Source of the DNA: Ilex aquifolium
Lineage: Eukaryota; Streptophyta; Magnoliopsida; Aquifoliales; Aquifoliaceae
NCBI GenBank assembly: GCA_951799425.1
Contig: OX637402.1
Coordinates: forward strand, 29,728,492 to 29,792,491
Reading direction: 5' to 3'
Length of the DNA: 64,000 nucleotides
Shown here: positions 1 through 10,912 of the stretch, piece after piece
Layout: each line of letters starts with the position of its first letter
Numbering within the stretch: position 1 is the stretch's first letter
Position numbers and translations under genes: made by a program
The notes under the pieces: generated by a model
Databases searched by the model: none
The model's input: only the letters and a program-made list of their open reading frames with translations
Told to the model about the DNA's origin: nothing

Positions 1-60
1 TAGTACACAAAATTTCTCTCGGTAATTCCAACAAACACTTGATGTGTGTGATGTGGGTGC

Positions 61-164
61 GTGTGTGCTGGGTCTGTGTTGGGTGCGTGTGTGCTGGGTC
101 TGTGTTGGGTGTGTGTGTGCTGGGTCTATGTTGGGTGTGTGTGTGCTGGGTTTGTTTTTGTGTG
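61..164. repeat. 26-bp minisatellite, four units
   Basis: Four head-to-tail units of 26 bp begin at 61, 87, 113 and 139, each starting GTGTGTGCTGGGT. The first three differ at one or two bases and the fourth is more diverged. It sits in a broader GT-rich tract. Confidence 0.85.
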
Positions 165-302
165 TGTGTGATTTGTGTGTGTGTGAGTGTGGGTGATGAG
201 TGTGAATTTGTGTGTTGTGCGCTGTGGGTGTGTGTATAAAGTGTCTGTGATTGTGAAGTGAGAGAGAGAAGTGAGCGAGCAGAGAAGAGGTGGGGGTGAT
301 GG

Positions 303-370
303 GGGGTTAACAGCGGCATACCTGGGAGGGGTTAACAGCGGCATACCTGGGAGGGGTTAGCAGCGGCGGT
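303..370. repeat. 25-bp tandem repeat, 2.7 units
   Basis: Units starting GGGGTTAACAGCGGC begin at 303, 328 and 353. The first two are identical and the third is partial. Confidence 0.85.
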
Positions 371-713
371 GGTGTTGCTGGTGGTGGTGTTGCTGGTGCT
401 GAGAGAGAGAGCGATAAAGAGAGAGAGAGAGAGAGAGGCTAAGTGTTGACAGTAGCAGTGGCAGTTGTGTTGCTGACGAAGTGGCGGTGGTGGTGGTGTT
501 GCTGGGTCGCTGGAGCGTAACAGTGAGAGAGAGATAAAGAGAGTGGGTAGGTATTGCTAGAGAAGAAGGAGGAAAAAAAAAAACAAAAAGATGTCCAAGC
601 GGCAGAAGGATGGCAGTGTCTGACGGATGAAGTGACTGTGGGTCGCCTGATTTTGAAAAATATTGAGTAAAAAAAGATGAATTTGGGGGGAAAAAATGAA
701 AGAGGATTAATGG

Positions 714-803
714 CCGTCGGATGTTGAAGCCCCAAATGATTTTAGACCGTTGGATGTTGAAGCCTAAATTGATTTGAGGCCGTTGGATGTTGAAGCCTCG
801 AGA
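714..803. repeat. 33-bp repeat, three units
   Basis: The word CCGTTGGATGTTGAAGCC, with one change in the first copy, occurs at 714, 747 and 780, so the spacing is exactly 33 bp. Similar CCGTCGGAT and CCGTTGGAT words occur at 59620-59700. Confidence 0.8.
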
Positions 804-828
804 TTTGAGCCATCCTGTTTTATATTAT

Positions 829-2239
829 AGATATATGTTTTGACTCCTAATCATATGTATTTGCTATGGATTCATTGTTTCTTGGATTGCTTGCAATTGT
901 TAACATGTTTTACACAAAGTTAGGGTTGTATACCCATGAAATCTCTCTTTTGTTTGAAAAACCCTAGCTTTCAAGAATGATGGGTTTTCCTCTTGAACTC
1001 TTCCTTTATTCTTGATTTCAAAATCATAGTGTTTTGTGTTGAGTAATAAAATGATATTGTTGTGATCTCTTGCATTTTCTTGGTTGGTTATTGAAAATGT
1101 CACATGTTTAAATTGGGGATTTTAAAATATCCTTGTAAATTGTGAAATGGGGTTTGGTATTGTATCTCTTATGAGTGTGGGAAGACCATGGGTGGCCTTT
1201 GACGAGATATCGTAGAGTGGGTAGACGTGTTGCTTGCCCCGTGTGGGTTGGCATTTCTCCTACCACTCGTAGTGGGGTTAGTGCTTTGGTAAGACTAAAC
1301 CGCTATTGTTCACGGGTGCCGTGTAAGAGGGTTAGTATACTAATACCTGGGTTGGATACGTCACTGCCATGGGTATGGCATACGCCCTTCCTAAAGGATG
1401 AATATCTTTGATAAGATTTGTGTGGATGTGTGTGGGCTAGATATTACTCAATGTGTTGATTCATGGGGTTTGCCTTACATCATGTTTGAGATACACATAC
1501 ATATGGTTGTGGAATATTCAAGTTATGGATTATTGTATTATTGTGGAAAATGGTTTCCTACAAGAACTTGTGGGAGTATGGGATTCCACAAGGTCTTGTG
1601 GGAAAATGGTTTATATTTTGGGAAATGGATATGTGTTGGATCTTGGTTTCTTTTACTGTTCATTTAAATTACTGTTGCTACTAAAACTTGAGATCCATTC
1701 TAAAATGTCCCTGTTTTACTTCAAAGATTATATATGCTATTTGTGAAATGAGACCGGCCATTTTATATGCTTTTATAAACCTTGTTCGAGTTTGGGAGGA
1801 ATGTTGCTACAGAGCTTAGTGCTCACCCCCTACAAACAATATATTTCAGGTCTTTGTCTAGAGGAGGAGCTTGGAACTAACGAGCCGGGACATTGGGAAG
1901 CTCCCATAGAAAGGAACGTAGATCCCGAGGGAGACGCTTAGTGTTCTATTTTCTTTTGTGATAAACTAGGAAATTCCTTTTGAGGCAATGTAAAGTCTAA
2001 CATTATTTTTATGTTTCCGCTGCCAAGTGTAATTTGATTCTTTTGGGATGTAGATGCCATTGTTGGGCTTATTCTTTTGATATTGTGGTCATAGCTTGGC
2101 TTATTCTTTTGGGATGATATTGTAAATTATATGGATGATGAATGGAAAAATTTTCTTATTGATGGAATTATATTAGTGCTCTCATGATATGAATGTTTTA
2201 GAATGTAATGCCGTCTAGGGTGTGTTTTGGGGCGTTACA
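829..2239 (+). repeat. 5' LTR, partial copy
   Basis: Matches about 6120-7531 at around 99% identity. It ends in GGGGCGTTACA directly before the primer-binding site. Homology to the other LTR begins at a short TA run near 829. The target duplication on this side cannot be read. Confidence 0.9.
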
Positions 2240-2243
2240 AATT

Positions 2244-2254
2244 TGGTATCAGAG
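2244..2254 (+). other. Primer-binding site (initiator Met tRNA)
   Basis: TGGTATCAGAG lies 5 bp inside the 5' LTR. It is the complement of the plant initiator methionine tRNA 3' end and the usual primer of gypsy and copia elements. Confidence 0.85.
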
Positions 2255-2552
2255 ATTAGGCTTTAGGTCTTACATGGGAGCTGTAGGTTATGGATTACCA
2301 CTAGAAAGGTAGGACTAGGTTGAAGGAACCGTAGGCTTGCATTTGTTTGAAGTTATGTGTTTATCAGATAGGTTAGATTCATGGTATATTTAGGTTAAGG
2401 GTTAATTATTTGTTCAAATTCGATGAGTTGTCTCGCTACGCAATCAAGTTTGTGGTCACTGAGGCAAGGAGGGCTAAACGCTTTGAACAAGATTTGAGGC
2501 CTTCCATCCGCGAGAAGCTGGTTACACTCTTAATTCGAGAATACAAGATCTC

Positions 2553-3180
2553 GTGAACGTGGACGTGTACGTGGACATGGACGCGGTTGAACAAAGACTT
2601 CAGACAGTTGGAGAAGATGGGGTTACTCAGACGAGAGCAGGCATGGACCCGCGCCAATGCTTTGCATGCGAAGAGTATGAGCACTTCAAACATAGATGCC
2701 CCTCGTTTCCCCCAATGACCAAGCAAGCAACCGAGCAAGTACCAGCAAACAAGCCACCTCTACAAAGGCCAGCACAACAGAGACCTCAGATAGCTCGAGG
2801 AGCGGGAGGCGTACCAGAGAGAATAGGCACGGATGCACGCCGATGTTTTGCCTGTGGAGGTGTTGGGCACTTCATAGATAATTGTCCATTGCTTTCTACC
2901 AAGACCAACCAAGCAACTGGGCGAGTGAATGCAAACAGGCCACCGCTACGACAGCCACTAACACCACAGAGACCATTACGAGCTCATGCCCCCCGTGGCG
3001 CCAATCAAGGAAGGGTTTTTGCTTTGACTCAACCGGAGGAAGATGCATCCAACGCCGTTGTGGAAGGTATTGTTCTTCTCTACCATTCTTGGGCCCGAAT
3101 TATATTGGATTCAACGCCGTTGTGGAAGGTATTGTTCTTCTCTACCATTCTTGGGCCCGAATTATATTGGATTCCTATGC
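2553..3180 (+). pseudogene. gag C-terminus and protease-start relic
   Basis: Fossil retroelement coding remnant. Two CX2CX4HX4C zinc knuckles are visible, CFACEEYEHFKHRC near 2656 and CFACGGVGHFIDNC near 2842. Each is followed by a similar proline/glutamine-rich stretch containing QAT, AN and PPL words, so the knuckle module looks duplicated with a spacing of about 62 codons. After it comes the usual linker into the aspartic protease region. Zinc knuckles of this type bind RNA in the gag protein. Broken, not functional. Confidence 0.75.
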
Positions 3181-3419
3181 GACTTATTCTTTTCTACGTA
3201 CTGTGGACGTTGTGGAATTGGGATTGGGTTCTGAGAAGCTAGAACTTACTGTATATGTTAACTTGCCTACGGGAAAACAAGGGGATACCAGTAGGGTTTA
3301 TTTATATGTAATCTTTGACTCTAATTTATATCTACTTGCTATGGAATCATCATGTCTTGCCATTCTGGATAATACTACCTTGTCCCAAAATATATTATGG
3401 TGGGGTAAACCCTAAATCT

Positions 3420-4400
3420 TTTCTTATGCCTTAAACCCTAGTTTACAAAGGAGATGTGTTTTTCTCTTGATTTCTCTTTTGTTCTTGATTCCCGAACTTA
3501 AATATTATTTATTCTAAGCTATGTTATGGGTGGGTGACCATCAAATCCTTTTGGTATGCTCTTGAAATCCTAGTTTTCAAGGGAGAGGTGTTTTCTCTTT
3601 ATCTTGCCTCTGTCATTGATTTCAAACCTTGATAGTCGTTTGTTATCGATTCCAATACATGATTGTTACTTTATCTCTGATTCCAAGCTTGATATCCGTT
3701 GTTATTGATCTCGAGACTTGATTGTTTCCTTGTCCTTAACTTCCCAAGCTTAATATTCATTTTCTCTTGATAGCCAAATTTGGTATTCATTTGATTGATT
3801 CTAACTATTGTAATTTATGTATCCTTGATATTCAATATTTGACATCCTTTGGTTCTTGATTTCAAGACTTGGTTGTTCCTTTGTTTTTAATTTCCCCAGG
3901 CTTGATGATCCATTGGTTCTTAATAGCCAAATTTAATATTCATTTGTTATTGATTCTAACTCTTGTGATTCATTTATTCTTGATATTCAATACTTGATAT
4001 TCATTGGTTCTTGATTTCAAGACTTGACATTCAATTGCTCTTGATTTCAATACTTGATTTCTCCTTGTCCTTGAGTTCAAAACTTGATACTCTTTAGTTC
4101 TTGGTTACAAAGCTTGATATGCATCTGTTATTGACTCCAAGACTCGATTGTTACTTTGTTCTTGATTTCAAGCTTTGATTGTTTCTTATTTTGATTTCAA
4201 AGCTTGATATGAGTTTGTTATGGAATTCGAGACTTGATTGTTCCTTTATTTTGGATTCCAAAAACTTGAGATTCGTTTGTTATTAATTTCAAACCTTGCT
4301 TGTTCTTTTGTTCTTGATTTCCAAGCTTGATAGCCATTTATTCTTGATTCCAAAGCTTGATTATTTATTTGCTCATGAATTCAAAACTCTAGTGATTGGT
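3420..4400. repeat. Degenerate AT-rich array inside the retrotransposon
   Basis: About 1 kb built from loosely repeated words such as CTTGATTTCAAG, CTTGATATTCATT and GTTCTTGATT, with an irregular spacing near 35-40 bp. It holds no open frame and lies where the reverse transcriptase region would be expected. Whether it arose by expansion of a short repeat or by insertion is not clear. Confidence 0.6.
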
Positions 4401-4665
4401 AGTGACCACTAAAATGGTATTTTCGATGATATTATGTTAATTTTTCTTAAATTATTTCGTTAAAAAAAAAAATTGTATATGGATTTGGAAGCAAAAATGG
4501 AAGGACAAGTCTGGTTAGGTTTCAACTGTAACCTTTGGTGGATTGTAATTTATATCAGAGTGCGCAGCGAACTAACGGAGTAAGGACTACAATGGGGAAA
4601 CTACGGAGAAGATTCAACTCATCCGAGAGAGGCTACGCACGGCGCAAAGTAGATAGAAGAGTTAT

Positions 4666-5121
4666 GTGGACCACAGACGAAGATCCTTGGAATTCAAAGT
4701 GGGAGATTACATGTTTCCCAAGGTGTCACACAAGAAGGGCGTGTTTCGATTCGGCAAGAAGGAGAAGTTAGCGCTAAGATATACCGAACCGTTTGAAGTG
4801 ATCAAAGTGGTAGACAATGCGACGTATCCACTTCGATTACCAGCTCAGCTATCCGGAGTACACGACGTATTTCATGTGTCGATGTTGAGGAAGTGTCAGA
4901 CGGATACTACGCACGTCATAGATTTGGTGGACATTGAAGTTCAAGATGGAGCAACCTCTGAAGAACAACCGGTGAAGATTCTTGATACCAAGGAGAAGGT
5001 GTTCCGCAACAAAGTCATCCGACTAGTGAAGGTTTTGTGGCAACACCATGGAATGGAAAAAGCTACATGGGAACCGGAGCAAGAAATGCGGGAGAAGTAT
5101 CCATATTTGTTCGCTACTTGA
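4666..5121 (+). pseudogene. Integrase C-terminus and chromodomain relic
   Basis: Fossil pol end. The translated frame has the hallmark linker FHVSMLRKC after a barrel-like stretch typical of the gypsy integrase C-terminal domain, then a chromodomain ending in ATWEPEQEMREKYPYLF. That ending is characteristic of plant chromoviruses. In intact relatives this module steers insertion towards particular chromatin. Only this end of pol is recognised. Confidence 0.88.
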
Positions 5122-5149
5122 GGTAAGTTTTGAGGACGAAACTTTCTTT

Positions 5150-5161
5150 AAGGGGGGTGGA
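5150..5161 (+). other. Polypurine tract
   Basis: AAGGGGGGTGGA lies immediately before the TGTAACACCCC start of the 3' LTR, the expected place for the plus-strand primer. Confidence 0.8.
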
Positions 5162-5684
5162 TTGTAACACCCCGCATTTTTCTTTTATATATGTATATAG
5201 ATATATAGTAAATAATTGTTGTAAAAATGTGGATATGTGTAATGATGTAAGAATGAACTATATAGATTGTAATAGTAATAGAAATGCTAGAGATGCATAT
5301 TGATTGAGAAGTTTGAGTTTCCAAGACATTTAAACTTGGAAAGGGTGATTAGATGAATTTCTAAATATTTTTAGGTCAAAATAAGGTGTCCATTGAATTC
5401 GGAAGGTCAAACAACCTTGGGAGAGGTAATATGAGGTGTATTGGAAGTTAGGAAGTATTCCGGAGTGAAAACACACTTAGAGAAAATTTGGGTAAAAAGG
5501 AGTTGGGACACCTTCTAGTATTTTGGTCATAACTTTTTATCCTTATATCCAATTTATCTGACATTTGGACAGTAGATAGTAGACATATAGGGCTACAAAA
5601 GTGTGTCTCATGAAAATTTTCCAATTCGACCTCTAAATGGGTCAAAACTGCACTTGAAGTTGAAGCAGAAAATCTGGGCAGTGA

Positions 5685-5833
5685 CTACTGGTAGTCAATG
5701 GTCCAGTGTGCCCGAGCTACCGGTAGTCAACAGGTAGTCAAGTGCCCAGTGTACTCGGACTACCGGTAGTCAACAGGTAGTCGAGTGTCCAGAATAGTCG
5801 AACTACCGGTAGTCATAGTTTAACTACCGGTAG
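5685..5833. repeat. Palindromic CTACCGGTAG repeats in the LTR U3
   Basis: The 10-bp palindrome CTACCGGTAG occurs at 5717, 5760, 5803 and 5824, with a one-base variant at 5685. Two spacings are 43 bp. The repeats lie 50-200 bp upstream of the LTR TATA box and could be factor-binding sites. That role is inference. Confidence 0.8.
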
Positions 5834-5886
5834 TCACTGTAAAAATCAGACAATTTTAGTTCGCGAACAGCCGGTTTTTTCCCCAC

Positions 5887-5894
5887 TATAAATA
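5887..5894 (+). promoter_or_regulatory. LTR TATA box
   Basis: TATAAATA in the context CCACTATAAATAC, placed as expected near the U3/R boundary of the fossil 3' LTR. Confidence 0.7.
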
Positions 5895-7574
5895 CTTCTT
5901 GCCATCCCCTTAGCCTTCATTACACACCTTAAAACCCTAGAAATCATTAGAGAGAAAGAGGGGAAGAGAAAAACACAAGATCAAAGGTGAAAAACAAGGA
6001 AAGACAAAGGGTTCACAAGTGATTCAAGACTCAAACCCTAGGTTTCTTCAAGAGCTTAAGGTAGGGGTTTTCTTCCATTCTTGTTCATTGATGTTAGTGT
6101 TATTATATATATATATATATATATATATGTTTTGACTCCTAATCATATGTATTTGCTATGGATTCATTGTTTCTTGGATTGCTTGCAATTGTTAACATGT
6201 TTTACACAAAGTTAGGGTTGTATACCCATGAAATCTCTCTTTTGTTTGAAAAACCCTAGCTTTCAAGAGTGATGGGTTTTCCTCTTGAACTCTTCCTTTA
6301 TTCTTGATTTCAAAATCATAGTGTTTTGTGTTGAGTAATAAAATGATATTGTTGTGATCTTTTGCATTTTCTTGGTTGGTTATTGAAAATGTCACATGCT
6401 TAAATTGGGGATTTTAAGATATCCTTGTAAATTGTGAAATGGGGTTTGGTATTGTATCTCTTATGAGTGTGGGAAGACCATGGGTGGCCTTTGACGAGAT
6501 ATCGTAGAGTGGGTAGACGTGTTGCTTGCCCCGTGTGGGTTGACATTTCTCCTACCACTCGTAGTGGGGTTAGTGCTTTGGTAAGACTAAACCGCTATTG
6601 CTCACGGGTGCCGTGTAAGAGGGTTAGTATACTAATACCTGGGTTGGATACGTCACTGTCATGGGTATGGCATACGGCCTTCCTAAAGGATGGATATCTT
6701 TGATAAGATTTGTGTGGATGTGTGTGGGCTAGATATTACTCAATGTGTTGATTCATGGGGTTTGCCTTACATCATGTTTGAGATACACATACATATGGTT
6801 GTGGAATATTCAAGTTATGGATTATTGTATTATTGTGGAAAATGGTTTCCTACAAGAACTTGTGGGAGTATGGGATTCCACAAGGTCTTGTGGGAAAATG
6901 GTTTATATTTTGGGAAATGGATATGTGTTGGATCTTGGTTTCTTTTACTGTTCATTTAAATTACTGTTGCTACTAAAACTTGAGATCCATTCTAAAATGT
7001 CCCTGTTTTACTTCAAAGATTATATATGCTATTTGTGAAATGAGACCGGCCATTTTATATGCTTTTATAAACCTTGTTCGAGTTTGGGAGGAATGTTGCT
7101 ACAGAGCTTAGTGCTCACCCCCTACAAACAATATATTTCAGGTCTTTGTCTAGAGGAGGAGCTCGGAACTAACGAGCCGGGACATTGGGAAGCTCCCATA
7201 GAAAGGAACGTAGATCCCGAGGGAGACGCTTAGTGTTCTATTTTCTTTTGTGATAAACTAGGAAATTCCTTTTGAGGCAATGTAAAGTCTAACATTATTT
7301 TTATGTTTCCGCTGCCAAGTGTAATTTAATTCTTTTGGGATGTAGATGTCATTGTTGGGCTTATTCTTTTGATATTGTGGTCATAGCTTGGCTTATTCTT
7401 TTGGGATGATATTGTAAATTATATGGATGATGAATGGAAAAATTTTCTTATTGATGGAATTATATTAGTGCTCTCATGATATGAATGTTTTAGAATGTAA
7501 TGACGTCTAGGGTGTGTTTTGGGGCGTTACAGTATTAATATTAAAGTTTTGGAAAAAAAGAATAATATTTTTAT

Positions 7575-7730
7575 GTGAAAATTGGGTGTGAGTCCCCCTA
7601 GATGGACTTGTTTGGACTTAAGTCCGACAATGAAACTTATAAGGGGCTAAGTCCATTTTTAAAATTATGTCTACTGAGTTAAGTCCACTTTTTTTTGTTA
7701 TCCCTAAAACACCCTTAACGGTGTTAAAAC
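7575..7730 (+). repeat. MULE left terminal inverted repeat
   Basis: Begins GTGAAAATTGGG. It aligns with the reverse complement of 17050-17192 through several conserved blocks, ending with ACCCTTAACG. Paired words GGACTT and AAGTCC recur inside it and may be transposase contacts (inference). Confidence 0.9.
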
Positions 7731-7785
7731 GTTCAATTATGGAAAGTCATGTATTACATTTGAGATATATATATATATATATATA

Positions 7786-8168
7786 GCCAAACACAATATG
7801 AAGTAACCGTGTGATATGGAGAAGAAGACCAGCGGTTATTTCCTGGAAAGATTCAAAAACGTTAAAATTTTGTATAACATCCAGCGATTTTTATGTGATT
7901 CAGATTTAGAATTTGAATTTGAATTGTTAATGAAATCTTATTATCTGAATATATCATTGGTTAAGGCTTGAATCACGGCATAAGTGGTAGTATTTTAATT
8001 CAAATTCAGATAATAAGATTTCATTAACAATTCAAATTCAAATTCTAAATCTGAATCACATAAAAATCGCTGGATGTTATACAAAATTTTAACGTTTTTG
8101 AATCTTTCCAGGAAATAACCGCTGGTCTTCTTCTCCATATCACACGGTTACTTCATATTGTGTTTGGC
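7786..8168. repeat. Perfect 165-bp inverted repeat with 53-bp loop
   Basis: Arm 7786-7950 (starting GCCAAACACAATATGAAG) is the exact reverse complement of 8004-8168. I found no mismatch when reading both arms. The loop is 7951-8003. It lies between the left TIR and the transposase start, so transcripts from the left end would fold into a long hairpin. An AT microsatellite borders its left side and a 24-bp tandem repeat its right. It could be a foldback element inserted into the MULE, or a recent inverted duplication. Confidence 0.95.
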
Positions 8169-8272
8169 AGGAGTTTCGAAGGTGATAGCAGTAGGATTTT
8201 CGAAGGTGATAGCAGTAGGAGTTTCGAAGGTGATACCATCAGGAGTTTCGAAGGGATACCAGTGGGAGTTCG
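8169..8272 (+). repeat. 24-bp tandem repeat, about 4.3 units
   Basis: Units starting AGGAGTTTCGAAGGTGATA begin at 8169, 8193, 8217 and 8241. The last full unit is one base short and a partial unit follows. The array abuts the right arm of the inverted repeat. Confidence 0.9.
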
Positions 8273-8668
8273 ACTTTTCCTGTGACTGCTGCCTATTCTA
8301 CTGGTTCGGATTTTTCTGATGTATTTTCAATTTAATTTTATTTCTGTACATAATATGATTAACATTGATGCTTTCACAATTTACGTATAATGAAAGTTTA
8401 TTGCCGGAATTTCGATATTTCTCACAGGAAGATACATTTGAAAGTTATTTATCGGAATTATTATTAATTAATTTTCGTTTTTCCTTTGTGCTTGCTGAAA
8501 TACAATGTTACTATGAATTGAATGTATTGTGACGTTCATCAACCTTTTTTTAAAAAAAAAAATTATGTTTTAAGTTCTTTTTCTCATGTTACTGTTCTGT
8601 TATAATGAAATTAGAATTTTTTTCATATTTTCATTTTACCTTTATATTGGTTTGCTTGGTTTTAACAG

Positions 8669-10912
8669 ATGGAGGATAACATATTGGTTTGTTGCAAGTA
8701 TTGTTCTGAGACTGTTGTGCTAAGAATTACAATGAATTCCACATATGATGATGTGTTACTTGGGGTGTGTGACAATTGGAATGGGTTGAGTTCTAATTGT
8801 GTTGTATTGTCGTACGCTATTCCTGGACATCCGAATTGCGTTTTGCAAAATGATCATGATGTGAGAAACATGTTTTTAATTGCACGATCTGTACAGTTGA
8901 ATTTTGTTGAAGTTACTGTTGTTGTTAAAGGGAATGTGGTTCGTGATTTTGAGGGTGGGGAAGTGGTGGAAAGTTCTGAATTTATTGTTGACCATGTTGG
9001 TTGCGAGGTTGATCTGCTCCCTCGTTTTTGTTCTCACAATGAGAAGGTTTTGTTGACTGATGGATGGTCGAATGTAATAGTAGAGGTTGGTCAGAAGTTT
9101 GAGGGAGGAGTAGTTGAGTTTCGGAATGCTTTATGCAAATATGCAATAGAGGTTGGTTTTCAGTTTAATTATGTGAAGAATGAAAAAACAAGGGTGAAGG
9201 CTGAATGTGCCATGAAATATTCTGCTGGGTGTGAATGGTTTGTTGTTGCTACTCTCCAGCGGATAAATGGATGATTTTACATTAAGAAATTAAACAATCA
9301 GCACACATGTGGTGTGGCTGCACGTACGACAAAGAACAAAAGATTGACTTCTAATTTGGTTGGAGGTCTTATTGTTGATAACGTCCGACAAAAACCTGAC
9401 ACACGACCAGTTGATGTGAAAAGTATGTTTCATACAGATTATGGGCTGACCATATCGTATGATCAAGCTTGGATGAGTGTTGAAAAAGTAAGGGGTATGC
9501 TGTTTGGGGATCATTCGTTGTCATACCAGCAATTACGGTGGTATGTACAGGCTGCTAATGAAAGCAATCCAGGTAGTCATTTTGTGTTGGAAGGTGATTC
9601 AGACTCACAGCGTTTTAGTAGGTTGTTCATGTCATTTAAGACTTGTATACATGGATTTAACTACTGTCGACCCATATTGTTTATTGATGGTACATTTTTA
9701 AAGGGTAGGTATAAAGGCATTATTTTGTCTGCAACTGCAAAAGATGGCAACCAAGGTGAATTTTTTGTTTGGTTAATTTGGTGTTACTGATTTTATTTTA
9801 CTGTTAAATTTTAATATTTTGCTTGTATGTTACTGTTTGTTGATGTTACTGTTTGTGTTGGTATATGTATTGCAGGTTTGTTCCCCTTGGCTTTTGCTGT
9901 TGTTGATTCAGAGAATGAGTGTAATTGGCGTTGGTTTTTAGAGCAATTAGCTGAGATTGTTGATAATAATAGGGAACTAACCATTATGTCTGATCGCAAC
10001 GTTGGCTTAATGAAAGCAATGTCAAAGGTGTTACCAACGGTGCACCATTCTTTCTGTCTACAACACCTAAAAGCAAATCTGAGAGATAAGTATAGTGGGG
10101 GTCGCTTTACACATGCGTTTCGCAAGCGTATGGTTTTTTTGTTTACATTGTGTGCTTATGCTCCAACAGAGGCATTTTTCAATGAAAATTTTGATGCGTT
10201 TCGAAGTGAAGGAGGAGCCATTGCTGATAAGTTCCTGGAAAACCTTCCGTTTGAGAAATGGACGAATGCTTTTTTTAAGGGGCGACGTTATGGGGAGATG
10301 TCTTCAAATGCGGCGGAGTCATTCAATGCTTGGATCACAAAGTCACGTCACCTACCAGTCACAAGTATGATTGACACAATAAGGGGGCAGATCATGAACC
10401 AAATGGGATGCCGCTTGAATGCGTCGTCACAGTGGAACGACATTAATTGTCCAAATATTGAAACCAAACTTCAAGCTGCTTTCACTGAGTGTCGTTCCTG
10501 GTTTGTTAGGGTGTCATCAAGTCATGTTTACGAGGTTAATTCACATCCTTCAGTGACTGTAGACATTGAGAGTTGCACGTGCTCATGCCACCAATGGCAG
10601 ATCAACGGTTTACCATGTGCCCATGCTGTGGCTGCAATTCAAAAGAGTGGAAGAAATATCAATGAGTTTGTTGATTAATTTTATCAGGTTACTACTTACA
10701 GATTGTGTTATTCTGAGCCTATACACCCAATTCCAACACTCGGTCGTCCTGACTTTTCAGCGGTTGACGTTGATATGTTGCCACCATTGTCAAAAAAACA
10801 ACCAGGTCGTCCAAGGAAGCGTAGATTTAGGTCTAGGGGTGAGCTTGTTAGGAAAATTCATTGTGGCCGTTTAGGTAGTCATAATAAGAAGACTTGTAAC
10901 GAGCCATTGTAA
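8669..10912 (+). pseudogene. MULE transposase (MURA-like), two in-frame stops
   Basis: Cuts and joins the MULE ends. The frame starts at ATG 8669, just after a TTTTAACAG acceptor, which suggests a 5' UTR intron. Exons are 8669-9755 and 9876-10912, split by a 120-bp GT-AG intron inside DGNQ|GLFPLAF. In order: a PB1-like N-terminus; the MuDR DNA-binding domain (around GQKFEGG, residue 150); the catalytic core with FIDGTF (Asp), IMSDRN (Asp) and NAAESFN (Glu); the HSFCLQHLKANL motif; a SWIM zinc finger CTCSCHQW...CAHA; and a basic tail ending in HNKKTC. The length is 707 codons, normal for the family. A TGA at 9272-9274 (codon 202) and a TAA at 10676-10678 (codon 630) interrupt an otherwise continuous frame. 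Confidence 0.93.

Larger units (their letters stand above)
1..828. other. Repeat-rich left edge, no gene
   Basis: No supportable gene. The interval is made of GT-rich, GGT/GCT-rich and GA-rich runs followed by about 250 bases of ordinary AT-rich DNA. Open frames here, for example at 39-239, are products of the triplet and dinucleotide bias and show no domain. The second half (GGCAGTGGCG-like segments, GATAAAGAGAG runs, then CCGTTGGAT words) resembles 59390-59770, so both are probably parts of one dispersed non-coding transposon family. The family could not be named from the ends seen. Confidence 0.5.
829..7531 (+). mobile_element. Tekay/Del-type chromovirus LTR retrotransposon, broken
   Basis: Fossil Ty3/gypsy element. 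Parts seen in order: a partial 5' LTR, a primer-binding site for initiator methionine tRNA, a gag-end relic with CCHC zinc knuckles running into the start of the protease region, a non-coding AT-rich array, an integrase C-terminus with chromodomain, a polypurine tract and a long 3' LTR. Reverse transcriptase and RNase H are not recognised. The TGTAACACCCCG start and GGGGCGTTACA end of the LTR, together with the terminal chromodomain, fit the Tekay/Del clade. It is clearly broken, with several breaks. By eye the LTR copies differ at about 13 places over 1.4 kb (about 0.9%). Usual plant substitution rates would put insertion at roughly 0.3-0.7 million years ago. Confidence 0.88.
5163..7531 (+). 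repeat. 3' LTR, full length (2369 bp)
   Basis: Starts TGTAACACCCCGC and ends GGGGCGTTACA. It contains a U3 with palindromic repeats (5685-5833), a TATA box (5887-5894) and a long R-U5 shared with the 5' copy. The open frames inside it (near 6467-7038 and their twins at 1175-1746) are LTR sequence and not genes. Confidence 0.9.

Noticed and set aside
39-239. Open frame rich in Cys/Val/Trp
   Set aside because: Produced by the GT minisatellite; no domain and no gene context.
1175-1746. Three overlapping frames, repeated at 6467-7038
   Set aside because: They are the same LTR sequence twice, so not independent genes.
3420-4400. CRISPR-like or satellite array
   Set aside because: Spacing and units are irregular and the host is a plant; it is debris within the retrotransposon.
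4666-5121. Chromodomain protein as a host gene
   Set aside because: It is joined to an integrase C-terminus and followed by a polypurine tract and LTR, so it belongs to the fossil chromovirus.
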